A stretch of DNA of 64,000 bases from Hydrocarboniphaga sp965279055 (GCF_965279055.1 NZ_OZ257125.1:1736001-1800000), one strand, 5' to 3'; positions 53,501-61,382 are shown, counted from the stretch's first letter. The notes: generated by a model not told the origin, from the sequence alone. Translations and numbers: made by a program.

Positions 53501-55327
53501 TCCAGCTACACGGTGGCCGAAAATGCCGGCACTCTCAGTGTCACCGTGCTGCGCGACATCGGCAGCGACGGCGCCGTGAGCGTGCAGTACACGACCAATA
53601 ACGGCACGGCGACTGCGGGCGGCGACTACACCCTGGCGAGCGGCACGCTGAGCTGGGCCGACGGCGACGTGTCGGCCAGGACCATCAGCGTTCCGATCAT
53701 CGACGACAGCCTGTTCGAAGGCGCGGAAACTTTCGGCGTCTCGCTGGGATCGGCCACCGGCGGCGCGCTGCTCGGAAGCCCGGCCAGCGCCACGGTGACC
53801 ATCACCGACAACGACGTCGCCGCCAGCGGCAGCCTGCAGCTCGACGTGTCCAGCTACGAAGTGCGCGAGGACGGCGGTGCGCTGCGCGTCACCGTGACGC
53901 GCGCCAACGGCAGCGACGGCGCGGTGACGGTGCGCTACGCCACCAGCGCCGGCACGGCGACCAGCAACGTCGACTTTACCGCGGCCGGCGGCACGCTCAG
54001 TTGGGCGGCCGGCGACAGCGCGCCGAAGACCGTCGACATCGCGATCCTGCAGGACAGCCTGTATGAAGGCCGCGAGGCGTTCGGCTTCGCATTGAGTTCG
54101 CCGAGCGGTGGTGCGCGCCTGGGCACGCCGTCCAGCGCGACGATCACGCTGGTCGACGACGAGGTGATGCGCGGCAGCCTGCAGCTCAGCGACTCGGCAT
54201 TCTCGGTCGCCGAAGACGGCGGCAGCGTCAGCATCAGCGTGCTGCGCAGCGGCGGCAGCGATGGCGCGGTATCGGTCGACTACGCCAGCAGCGACGCAAG
54301 CGCGCTCAGCCCGGGCGACTACACCGCGGTCAGTGGCACGCTGAACTGGGCCGACGGCGACGCCGAGCCCAAGCGCATCGTCGTCCCGATCGTCGACGAC
54401 AGCGACTACGAAAGCACGCCGGAAACCTTCACGGTGCAGCTCGGCAGCGTCTCCGGCGGTGCAACGCAGGGCACGCCCGCCGCCGCGACGGTGACGATCC
54501 TCGACAACGAGGTGCGCCCCGGTGCGCTGCAGTTCGAGGCCGCCGCGTACCGCGCTGCCGAGAACACCGGCGTGGTCAAGCTCACGGTGATTCGCGTCGG
54601 CGGCACCGACAACGCGGTGACGGCGCGCTATTCCACCAACCAGGGCACCGCAGTCAGCGGCAGCGACTACAACGCCAACAGCGGTACGCTGAGCTGGGCG
54701 GCCGGCGATGCGACGCCGCGTGTGCTGACGATCCAGATCATCGACGACGCGGCCTTTGAAGGCGACGAAACCTTCAGCGTCGCGCTGAGCGAGCCCACCG
54801 GTGGCGCCACGCTCGGCGGCCCGGCAAGCACCACGATCACCATTGCCGACGACGAGGTCGCGTTCTCCGGCGGCCTGCGCTTCGGCGCATCGGCCTACGA
54901 AGTCGACGAGGCGGCTGGCAGCATCGCCATCGCCGTGGTGCGCGGCGGCAGCAGCGAAGGCACCGTGTCGGTGGCCTACAGCACCGTCAACGGCCAGGCG
55001 GTTTCCGGTGCGGACTACATCGCCAGTAGCGGCCGCCTGACCTGGGCCGACGGTGACATGGAGCCCAAGACCATCGCCGTGCAGATCCTGCGTGATTCCA
55101 GCGTTGAAGGGGCCGAGAACTTCAGCGTGGTACTGAGCAGTCCCACCGGCGGCGTCACGCTCGACAACCCCAGCAGCGCCTCGATCGTGATCACCGATGC
55201 CAACGCCGACGATGAGGGCTCGGGATCATCGGGCAAGGGCGGCGGCGGTGCGGTGGATCCGCGTTGGCTGGCGGTGCTGCTCGCAGCCGCGATGATGCGA
55301 GCCGCAATGCACAGGCGCGGCAGCTGA
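50549..55327 (+). CDS. Secreted SBBP beta-propeller / Calx-beta repeat protein, copy 2
   Basis: About 1592 residues, full-length paralogue of the protein at 41572 with the same order: signal peptide, LPLGFEANRGQFDAPVRYLA domain, SBBP repeats (YLGGSG, DAFVSKFAADGQ), seven Calx-beta domains (first LALSAAAYNVVESAG, last LRFGASAYEVDEAAG) and a GSGSSGKGGGGAVDP linker, hydrophobic stretch and basic end. The ATG at 50549 (MSKSVFPML) was chosen because it aligns with MQKSVFPML of copy 1; a GTG at 50537 is the alternative. Calx-beta domains bind calcium and often mediate adhesion; the tail suggests surface anchoring. A strong terminator follows. Confidence 0.88.
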   Translation: MSKSVFPMLMSAVVKRLLLCAPALLIAPTALATAGAAVDHKAQLAANYGQLPLGFEANRGQFDAPVRYLAQGQGYRLFLTDDETVLSLRARHASSADTTAVVRSRLLGAQSQSRVLAEQLQPGRSHYFHGKDAARWVHGVEHFGRVRYQQVYPGVDLVYYGTQGQLEYDFELAPQADPRQIRMRYSGVSGATLSARGELLLHTAGGDVTLKKPEVYQNIGGQRSAVAGRYTYRRHADAVDVAFELGDYDRNRALVIDPVLIYSSYLGGSGNDFASGGTYGIAVNAKGELYVIGSTQSANFPTQSPRQPAHAADGGTFDVFVSKFAADGQSLVYSTYLGGSGSDQGFGIALNTAGEAYITGSTNSVDFPVSAALYPNRSGNTDPEVTASDAFVSRISADGQTLVYSSYLGGSDDDNAQYGSDVGYSIALDSGGAFYVAGRTSSVHTSNSDPDNPTTAVLFPTTPGAVQTTPGSGSAADAFVTKFAADGQSLAYSTLLGGSGNELAYAIAVGASQQAYVTGITQSTDFPLQSALQGSSGGGTDAFVASLAANGQALRYSTYLGGSGTDTAYAIAVSGAGRAYLTGSTGSANFPTKSALDATIGGSSDAFVSIIAADGTLDYSSFLGGASSDVGHGIAIDGSGLIDVVGYSSSADFPVKDPVQAASAGGSEAFVSQFAADVSSLVFGTLLGGSSTEQGLGIAVDTLGNIYIAGVTQSLTNFHTQAPFQAASGGGLDAFVAKIGTPVVIAPGSLALSAAAYNVVESAGSVSITVSRSGGSSGAAAVDYATGNGSATAGSDYTAVSGTLNWADGDSADKTIELTIMNDEQLEPDENFTLNLGNASGAALGTPASATITITNDDAARPGTLQFDAATYFVDESAGSLVVNVTRAGGSDGAASVNYATSPGSATAGSDYQTSSGTLSWADGDAASKSFTVTIGNDAAVEGNETFNLVLSGASGASLGEIKAATATIVDDEAAQPGVIKLGASSYTVAENAGTLSVTVLRDIGSDGAVSVQYTTNNGTATAGGDYTLASGTLSWADGDVSARTISVPIIDDSLFEGAETFGVSLGSATGGALLGSPASATVTITDNDVAASGSLQLDVSSYEVREDGGALRVTVTRANGSDGAVTVRYATSAGTATSNVDFTAAGGTLSWAAGDSAPKTVDIAILQDSLYEGREAFGFALSSPSGGARLGTPSSATITLVDDEVMRGSLQLSDSAFSVAEDGGSVSISVLRSGGSDGAVSVDYASSDASALSPGDYTAVSGTLNWADGDAEPKRIVVPIVDDSDYESTPETFTVQLGSVSGGATQGTPAAATVTILDNEVRPGALQFEAAAYRAAENTGVVKLTVIRVGGTDNAVTARYSTNQGTAVSGSDYNANSGTLSWAAGDATPRVLTIQIIDDAAFEGDETFSVALSEPTGGATLGGPASTTITIADDEVAFSGGLRFGASAYEVDEAAGSIAIAVVRGGSSEGTVSVAYSTVNGQAVSGADYIASSGRLTWADGDMEPKTIAVQILRDSSVEGAENFSVVLSSPTGGVTLDNPSSASIVITDANADDEGSGSSGKGGGGAVDPRWLAVLLAAAMMRAAMHRRGS

Positions 55328-55345
55328 TACGTCGCGGCGTTTAAA

Positions 55346-55373
55346 AAAAGGCGGGCCTCGGCCCGCCTTTTTG
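55346..55373. terminator. Bidirectional Rho-independent terminator
   Basis: AAAAGGCGGGCC-TCGG-type stem: 55346-55357 pairs with the following GGCCCGCCTTTT, flanked by an A-run on the left and a T-run on the right. It lies about 20 bp after the stop of the second Calx-beta gene. Confidence 0.9.
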
Positions 55374-55396
55374 TTGCCCGTGTATGGAACAAAATG

Positions 55397-55603
55397 GCGG
55401 GTCGCGACCCGCGCTACAACAGCGCCATTCTTTTGCAGGGCGGATCATGACCCGCCGTCTTCGCCGCGAATGCGCTTGCGCCGACACCCGCGCCACGACA
55501 CCGGTCGAATAGAGCGACGATCGTTTGAGTCGCCGCCAGCGGATAGCGCGCGCCGCGCAGAATCCTGGCGCAACGGCTTGCATAGGGCGGGTCGCGACCC
55601 GCC
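55397..55603. repeat. Three related GC-rich palindromes in a 485-bp gene-free gap
   Basis: GCGGGTCGCGACCCGC is a perfect 16-bp palindrome at 55397-55412. GGCGGATCATGACCCGCC at about 55439-55456 is an imperfect relative. GGCGGGTCGCGACCCGCC at 55586-55603 is a perfect 18-bp palindrome followed by GTCTTTT. Copies two and three share the flanks CAGGG/CATAGGG and CCGTCTT. The rest of the gap 55328-55812 shows no gene. Confidence 0.8.
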
Positions 55604-55723
55604 GTCTTTTGTGGTGGATCATCAAGAGCCGGGGTTGCGCCATCCGGCCTGTCCAATAGGGCGAAAATCGCTCGAATAGCCGTGCCGGGTCTCGTCGATC
55701 GACGGTGGTCAACCAGGCCCCAA

Positions 55724-55757
55724 CAAAAAAACCCCCGCCGTGTCGCCACGGCGGGGG
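55724..55757 (-). terminator. Rho-independent terminator of the DING-like gene copy 3
   Basis: CCCCCGCCGTG (55732-55742) pairs perfectly with CACGGCGGGGG (55747-55757) around loop TCGC. On the minus strand the stem runs into a T-run (55731-55724). It lies 56 bp beyond the stop codon. Confidence 0.9.
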
Positions 55758-55812
55758 TCAATAACGACAGCCTGCGAAGCGGGCCGCCTGGCGGCGGCCC
55801 GTTCGTCGTGGC

Positions 55813-57309
55813 TTAGTTGGTGCAGGAGTTGATCAGGTCCTGATTCACGAAGTACGCACCGACGCCGCTGAGCGGCTTGACCTTGACGTCGGACAGGTAC
55901 GAGTAGCCGGTGTTCTTGCCGACCGTCGTGATCGAGCCGCGCAGGGCGGTGTTGTACGGCGAACCCAGCAGCGCGCGCACGTCGTCGGTGCTGCCATTGA
56001 GCGCGTAGTTGCCCATCAGGTAGGTCACCGCGGCGATCGGGTAGCTGGCGTAGCCGCTGGTCGGAACACCCGAGGTCTTGTAAACCGAGGTTGCATAGGC
56101 GCCCGGCTGAACCAGAACCACGCAATTGGCATGCGGAGCCTGGGTCGAGGTCAGTGCGGTGCCCAGACCGACCGGACGGCCGAAGCTGACATTGTTGGAC
56201 TGCAGTGCGCGGTCACCATAGGCGCTGTTGTAGGTCTGACCATCCTTGTCGACGAAGCTGGCCGGGATCGTGAACAGCTTGCTGTTCTTCACCGCGCTGG
56301 TGTAGAGCGCCGTGTTGCGCGGCGTAGCGGTGCCGTCCTGCGGGTTCAATTCGGCAGCGGTGTCCACCGCGGCAATCAGGGCTGCCGTGACGTTCGCCGA
56401 GCCCAGAGCCGCAGCGTTGGCGGCTTCGGCGTAGCCGATCGCGCCGTCGTTGGCGTCAACGGCCGAGGCCACGCCCGGATTGCCGCTGGCGCCGATCGCA
56501 CCGGTCGGCACCACGGCGCCCGGGAAGGCGCTGGCGAAGACGCTCTGCACGCTGAAGTTGTTGGCGACCGCGAACGGCAGCGAGGCGGCGCCCGGGGCCA
56601 ACGTCTGCGCCAGCGCGGCGTCCTGGCAGACCCAGTTCAAGTGGTTGCTGAAAGCGAACGAGGTGCCGCTGCTGTCGGAGCGGTAGACCAGCTTGATCGG
56701 CGCGCTCGGGAAGGCCAGGCCGTTCTGCTTGGAGAGCTGGCTCCAGTTGGTGATCTTGCCGGCGAACACGTTGCAGACTTCGGCTTCGGTCAGATACACG
56801 CCCTTGCTGCCGGCGCCCGGCGTGTTGGCGATCACCGAAATCAGGCCGGCGATCGACGGGAACTGCGTCATCTGCTCGTGCGAGGCCTTGTTGGTGATGA
56901 AGGAGTTGAAGTCGCCGGTGCCGGCGGGGGCATCGGAGCCGGCGAAGTCGGCGTCGGTGCTCGGCGCGGAGAAGCCGCTGGTGCCGTTGACGAACGCATC
57001 GGTGAACGTGGTCGGGCAGGGGCGGCTGGCATTGGTGTTGCCGCTGCTGCCGGTCAGCACGCTGCGGCCGCCACCGGAACCGGTCTGGCAGTACGACTGA
57101 GTGGTCAGCGGCAGGGCTTCGCCGAACAGCGAGCCCGGGGCCGGCGACGACAGACGCGGGCCGCTGGCGGTGCTCGAGGCGTTGTCGCCGTGATAGGCCT
57201 TCGCCGGCAGGGTTGCGCCGCCGCCGCCGATGTCGGCCATCGCAACCGGTGAAAGGAAAGCCGCGGCCATCATGGCCAGGGCGCTGCGTTTAAAAGTGAT
57301 ATTGAGCAC
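55813..57309 (-). CDS. DING/PstS-like secreted phosphate-binding protein, copy 3
   Basis: 498 residues. The GTG at 57309 was chosen because VLNITFKRSALAMMAAAFLS aligns with the copy 2 signal peptide and GGAG lies eight bases upstream; the upstream ATG at 57381 would lie near the proposed transcription start. Mature start DIGGGGATLPAKA. Ligand loops are TGSGGGRS, SDAPAG and YRSDSSGTSFAF. A Pho-type promoter lies at 57400-57433, overlapping the stop of the upstream TPR-glycosyltransferase gene on the same strand. Confidence 0.88.
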   Translation of the reverse strand: MLNITFKRSALAMMAAAFLSPVAMADIGGGGATLPAKAYHGDNASSTASGPRLSSPAPGSLFGEALPLTTQSYCQTGSGGGRSVLTGSSGNTNASRPCPTTFTDAFVNGTSGFSAPSTDADFAGSDAPAGTGDFNSFITNKASHEQMTQFPSIAGLISVIANTPGAGSKGVYLTEAEVCNVFAGKITNWSQLSKQNGLAFPSAPIKLVYRSDSSGTSFAFSNHLNWVCQDAALAQTLAPGAASLPFAVANNFSVQSVFASAFPGAVVPTGAIGASGNPGVASAVDANDGAIGYAEAANAAALGSANVTAALIAAVDTAAELNPQDGTATPRNTALYTSAVKNSKLFTIPASFVDKDGQTYNSAYGDRALQSNNVSFGRPVGLGTALTSTQAPHANCVVLVQPGAYATSVYKTSGVPTSGYASYPIAAVTYLMGNYALNGSTDDVRALLGSPYNTALRGSITTVGKNTGYSYLSDVKVKPLSGVGAYFVNQDLINSCTN

Positions 57310-57399
57310 TAGGGTAACTCCATACTGATAGAAGAATTCCGACGGAAACCGGGCAGCGGGCGCCAGCAAGGCGCAACGCATAAAGCGCCAAGCGCGGGG

Positions 57400-57433
57400 A
57401 AGCTAACAGCGTCTGGTTGCAGTCAAATGACGG
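57400..57433 (-). promoter_or_regulatory. PhoB-box-like promoter of DING-like copy 3
   Basis: On the minus strand CCGTCAT-TTGA-CTGCAAC (57433-57416) is followed after 10 bp by TAGCTT (57405-57400). The inferred start near 57393 leaves an 84-nt leader. The box contains the TGA stop of the preceding gene. Confidence 0.5.
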
Positions 57434-59474
57434 TTGGCGATGAGCTAATATTTTTTTCAAATGCGTCCGCAGCCCAATCAACGAGTTCGGCGCTCAGCGC
57501 CCGCAGCGGCTCGCTCCAGTCGCCGGCCCGGCTCTGGCGGAACAGGCGCAGCACCTGCGGATACCAGGGTGAGTCGGGCCGCTGCTGTTGCCAGCGCCAG
57601 TCGATCTGCATCGGCAGCAGGACCCAGCATGGTTTGTTCAGCGCGCCGGCCAGATGCGCGACCGCGGTGTCCACGCAGATCACCAGATCGAGCTGCTGCA
57701 CGATCGCCGCGGTGTCGGCGAAGTCGCGGATCTGCGAGCCCAGGTCGAGCAGCGGCTGCGACGGTGGCGGTGCCGCGGCTTCGTCTTCCCCCTGGCCTTT
57801 TTGCAGGCTGACGAAGGCGATGCCCGGAACCGTCCACAGCGGTGCCAGCGCGGTCAGGCCGGGCAACGAGCGGTTGATGTCGTTGCTGTGGCCGGCGCTG
57901 CCTTTCCACACCAGGCCGACGCGAATCCCTTGCTGCGGCAGACACTCGCGCCAGTGCTGCAGCCGCTGCGCCGGCGCCGCCAGATACGGCAGCCGCGCCG
58001 GCACATCGTCGATGCGCGTGCCGCAGTGCAGCGGCAGACTCATCACGTAGCTCCAGTAATCGTAGGCGTCGCGACGCTGCTTGAACTGCAGGAAGCTCAG
58101 CACCTCGTCGACGGCTTCCAGGCTGCTGAACAGCTCGATCAGCGCATCGTGCGTGACCAGTGCCACATGCGACGCGCCGCGCGCTTTCAGCAGTGCGGCA
58201 TAGCGGCAGAACTGGATCTGGTCGCCGTAGCCCTGCTCGGGCCAGATCACGATCGAGCGTCCCTGCAGATCCTGCCCGGTCCAGCGCGGTGTGTCGGTAT
58301 CCGGCGGACGCTGAAAGGGATCGCTGCGCTGCGCCGAATAGCGCTCCTCGTAAAGTTCAAAGCCTTCCTCGTAGCGGCCCTGCGTCAGCAGGAAAGCGCC
58401 GAAGACCATGCGGCTCAGCACCGCGTCGCGCGGCTTGGCGATCGCCAGACGGAACCAGTGCTCGGCCTGATCGGGCTCGCCGCTGCGCGCCAGCGAATGC
58501 GCCATCGCACCGACCGGCAAGGCACTGTCCGGGTGCAGCCGCATGGCCTTTTCGAACCAGACGAGCGCCGCTGCGTGGCGGCCCTGATCGTCTAGCAGCT
58601 CGCCCATCGAGATATGCGCGCTGAGACTGTCGCCATCGGCGGACAGCGCCGCCTGCAAGCAGGCTTCGGCTTCATCGTAACGGCCCCTGGCCTTCATCAT
58701 CAGCGCCAGGTTCACCTGCGCCACCGAGCTGCGGATGTTGCCGGACTGGTGAAAATAGCGATCGGCTTCCTCGCGCCGATTCTGGCGCATCAGCACGCCG
58801 CCGAGATTGCGCATCGCCTCGCTGTTGTCGGGCTGGCGATCGAGGGCCTCGCGAAAGCAGGCCTCGGCTTCGTCGCTGCGCTGCAGGCTGCCGAGCACCA
58901 CGCCCAGGTTGACGCGCGCATCGACGCGCCGCGGGTCTACCGCCAGCGCCTGGCGATAGGCCGATTCCGCTTCCGCATAGCGGCGCTGTTGGGCCAGCAG
59001 CACGCCGAGGTTGTAGCCGGCCTGTTCGTGGCGCGGCTCCAGCTCCAGTACCTTCGTATAGGCCTGCTCGGCGTCCTTCGGACGCCCGGCCTTGGCCAGC
59101 ACCACGCCCAGATTGAAATACGCGATCGCCAGCCCCGGCTCGATCGTCAGCGCGCGGCGGCACAGTGCCTCGGCTTCTTCCAGTTGCGACAGCTCGGCCA
59201 GCAGCATCGCCAGATTGGAGTGGAACAGCGGATTGCGCGGCTCGGCGATCAGCGCCTGGCGCCAGGCCTGTTCGGCGCGCACGGCGTCGCCGAGCCGCAG
59301 CGCGGCGGCGGCGGCCAGGTTCCACAACGCACCGTTGCGCGGTGCCAGCTTGAGACCTCTGGCGGCGATGTCGCCGGCCGCGGCGTAGTTTTGCTCGCCG
59401 AAGCGGGCGAGCGCCTGGTCGAGCAGCTCGAAGGCCGGCGGCCTGCTGCTCTTTCTGCTTTTGATGCTGCTCAC
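57423..59474 (-). CDS. TPR protein with C-terminal glycosyltransferase-like domain
   Basis: 683 residues, no signal peptide, cytoplasmic. Residues about 10-360 are roughly ten tetratricopeptide repeats (LEPRHEQAGYNLGVLLAQQR, AYRQALAVDPRRVDARVNLG). The C-terminal 300 residues resemble a GT-B glycosyltransferase half: PEQGYGDQIQFCRYA, RVGLVWKGSAGHSNDINRS and CVDTAVAHLAGALNKPCWVL, the last being a typical nucleotide-sugar/GT9-like signature. TPR-GT proteins encoded beside TPS adhesins (HMW1C, EtpC) glycosylate them before export, which suggests a similar role here (inference). The start is GTG 59474, without a good ribosome-binding site. Confidence 0.82.
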   Translation of the reverse strand: MSSIKSRKSSRPPAFELLDQALARFGEQNYAAAGDIAARGLKLAPRNGALWNLAAAAALRLGDAVRAEQAWRQALIAEPRNPLFHSNLAMLLAELSQLEEAEALCRRALTIEPGLAIAYFNLGVVLAKAGRPKDAEQAYTKVLELEPRHEQAGYNLGVLLAQQRRYAEAESAYRQALAVDPRRVDARVNLGVVLGSLQRSDEAEACFREALDRQPDNSEAMRNLGGVLMRQNRREEADRYFHQSGNIRSSVAQVNLALMMKARGRYDEAEACLQAALSADGDSLSAHISMGELLDDQGRHAAALVWFEKAMRLHPDSALPVGAMAHSLARSGEPDQAEHWFRLAIAKPRDAVLSRMVFGAFLLTQGRYEEGFELYEERYSAQRSDPFQRPPDTDTPRWTGQDLQGRSIVIWPEQGYGDQIQFCRYAALLKARGASHVALVTHDALIELFSSLEAVDEVLSFLQFKQRRDAYDYWSYVMSLPLHCGTRIDDVPARLPYLAAPAQRLQHWRECLPQQGIRVGLVWKGSAGHSNDINRSLPGLTALAPLWTVPGIAFVSLQKGQGEDEAAAPPPSQPLLDLGSQIRDFADTAAIVQQLDLVICVDTAVAHLAGALNKPCWVLLPMQIDWRWQQQRPDSPWYPQVLRLFRQSRAGDWSEPLRALSAELVDWAADAFEKNISSSPTVI

Positions 59475-59551
59475 CGCGATGCCCGTCGTGCTCCCCGAAG
59501 CCGCCTATTGGGCCTGCCTTGTATTGCAGATCCGTGACGTGCGCCGTGCCG

Positions 59552-59585
59552 CTTACATCAAGCTGTCATCTGCGGCCGCCATGCT
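59552..59585 (+). promoter_or_regulatory. PhoB-box-like promoter of the TpsB operon
   Basis: CTTACAT-CAAG-CTGTCAT (59552-59569) is followed after exactly 10 bp by CATGCT (59580-59585). A further CTGTCAT occurs at 59584-59590. It shares an 18-mer with the site at 50084-50101. The leader to the ATG at 59773 would be about 180 nt and holds no accepted gene. Confidence 0.55.
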
Positions 59586-59772
59586 GTCATCCGATCGCAG
59601 GGGGAATCACCGCGATTGATGCGCTGCGCGCACAAGGCCGTGCCGTGGTCCGCGCGGCTGCATTCGGAAATGCGTAAAAAAAATCAGGGGTCGTGCCGGG
59701 AGCCGGCGAACGCAGTCCGCATGACACGGATCGTGATCGCGGCCGTGGCGGCCCGTCATTGTCTTTCGGGAA

Positions 59773-61374
59773 ATGCCGTTGAGCGGGGAATTTTTCTCTT
59801 TAGCGGGTGCGGTGCTGCTGGCCGGCGCCTGCGGCCTTGCCTGTGCCGAGGAGCCGACGCCGGCTGCCGCGCCGTCGGCGGCCGCCAGCGCGGCGCCGGC
59901 GCAGCTCGACATCATGGAGTTCGTCGTCGACGGTAATTCGGTGCTCGACGACGCCTTGATCGTCGACACCTTGAACCCCTTCGTCGGCCCCGGCCGTTCG
60001 CCGCAGGACGTCGACCGCGCGCGCGAGGCGCTTGAGACGGTCTATCGCGAGCAGGGCTACAAGACCGTGTCGGTGTCGATCCCCAAGCAGACCGTCCGCG
60101 ACGGCTCGGTGCAACTGCTGGTCAGCGAAAGCAAGGTCGGGCATCTGAACGTCGTCGGCAGCCGCTATCACTCGCTGGATGTGATCCGCGAGCAGGCGCC
60201 GGCGATGGCCGAAGGCACGGTGCCGGACTTCGACGAGGTGAAGCACGACATCGTCGCGCTGAACCAGCTGCCGGACCGGCGCGTGACGCCGGCACTGAAA
60301 GCAGGCAGCAAGCCGGGCACGGTCGACATCGATCTTGCCGTCAGCGACGACCTGCCGCTGCACGGCTCGCTTGAACTCAACAACCGTCGCAGCCAGGGCA
60401 CCAGCGCGCTGCGCAGCGTCGCCTCGCTGTCCTACGACAATCTTTGGCAGCAGGGTCACAGCCTGTCGCTGTCGTATCAGACCGCGCCGCAGCACACCGA
60501 CGACGCCAAGGTGTTCTTCGGGTCGTATCTGGCGCGCTTTCACGACAGCAATTTCAGCCTGCTGATCAACGCGCTGAAGTCGGACAGCGACGTCGCCACC
60601 GTCGGCGGCGTCAACGTGCTCGGCAAGGGCCGCACCATCGGCGTGCGCGGCCTGTGGACGCTGCCTGGCGACGAGGAGCTGTACCAGTCGTTCTCGGCCG
60701 GCGTCGACTACAAGCACTACCGCACCAGCGTGCTACTTGCCGAAAGCGGCTTCGAAACGCCGCTGGAGTATTTCCCCTTCAGCCTGGCCTACAACAACAT
60801 CTGGCATCAGCCCGGTGTGCTGCTGGCCAGCGATCTGACGATGACGTTCGCGTCGATGGAACTCGGCAGCGGTTCCGCCGACCTGGAGAACAGCCGCACG
60901 TTCACGCGCGGCCAGCAGTTCTCGCTGCGCGGCGGTGTCTCGTATACCGCGAGCCTGCCGCTGGGCATGGAAACTTATCTGCGCACCGACGGCCAGTGGA
61001 CCGATCAGCCGCTAGTCACCAACGAGCAGTTTTCGGCCGGCGGCGCCGACAGCGTGCGCGGTTATTTCGAAGCGGAATCACTCGGCGACTACGGTCTGTC
61101 GCAGACCGTGGAACTGCGCAGCCCTTCACTGGCCAATGGCTGGCTCGACCAGTTGCAGGTCTTCGTGTTCTTCGACGACGCGCTGCTGAAACTACGTCGC
61201 GCGACGCCGGGCACGCCGGTCACCAGCGCGCTGCTGAGCAGCGGCGCCGGCGTCAATTTCCGGCTGCTTTCCAGCCTCAGTGGCAGCGTCGACTGGGCGA
61301 TCGCGCTCGACGGCGGGCCGTCTACGCAAAACGGCGACAGCCGCGTGCTGTTCCGTGTCCAGGGTTCCTTTTGA
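59773..61374 (+). CDS. TpsB outer-membrane transporter (ShlB/FhaC/HecB family)
   Basis: 533 residues. Signal peptide (ends ACAEEPTP), an Ala/Pro-rich linker, POTRA domains (LDIMEFVVDGNSVLDDALIV and LNVVGSRYHSLDVIREQAPA), then a 16-strand-type beta-barrel with the conserved VRGYFEAE motif of the family's loop 6 and a terminal Phe (FRVQGSF). It exports a TpsA protein across the outer membrane; the only TpsA in the window is the giant adhesin at 29630, some 18 kb away. First gene of TpsB, ExbB fusion, ExbD and TonB-like, with only 8 bp to the next gene. The ribosome-binding site is weak. Confidence 0.93.
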   Translation: MPLSGEFFSLAGAVLLAGACGLACAEEPTPAAAPSAAASAAPAQLDIMEFVVDGNSVLDDALIVDTLNPFVGPGRSPQDVDRAREALETVYREQGYKTVSVSIPKQTVRDGSVQLLVSESKVGHLNVVGSRYHSLDVIREQAPAMAEGTVPDFDEVKHDIVALNQLPDRRVTPALKAGSKPGTVDIDLAVSDDLPLHGSLELNNRRSQGTSALRSVASLSYDNLWQQGHSLSLSYQTAPQHTDDAKVFFGSYLARFHDSNFSLLINALKSDSDVATVGGVNVLGKGRTIGVRGLWTLPGDEELYQSFSAGVDYKHYRTSVLLAESGFETPLEYFPFSLAYNNIWHQPGVLLASDLTMTFASMELGSGSADLENSRTFTRGQQFSLRGGVSYTASLPLGMETYLRTDGQWTDQPLVTNEQFSAGGADSVRGYFEAESLGDYGLSQTVELRSPSLANGWLDQLQVFVFFDDALLKLRRATPGTPVTSALLSSGAGVNFRLLSSLSGSVDWAIALDGGPSTQNGDSRVLFRVQGSF

Positions 61375-61382
61375 GCTTGCAT

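Noticed and set aside
59616..59936. Plus-strand frame with an ATG and AAAAAAAA run just upstream of tpsB
   Set aside because: It overlaps tpsB in another frame, becomes Arg/Gly-rich and has no family. I considered a frameshifted tpsB signal peptide, but the frame starting at 59773 already has a complete one.
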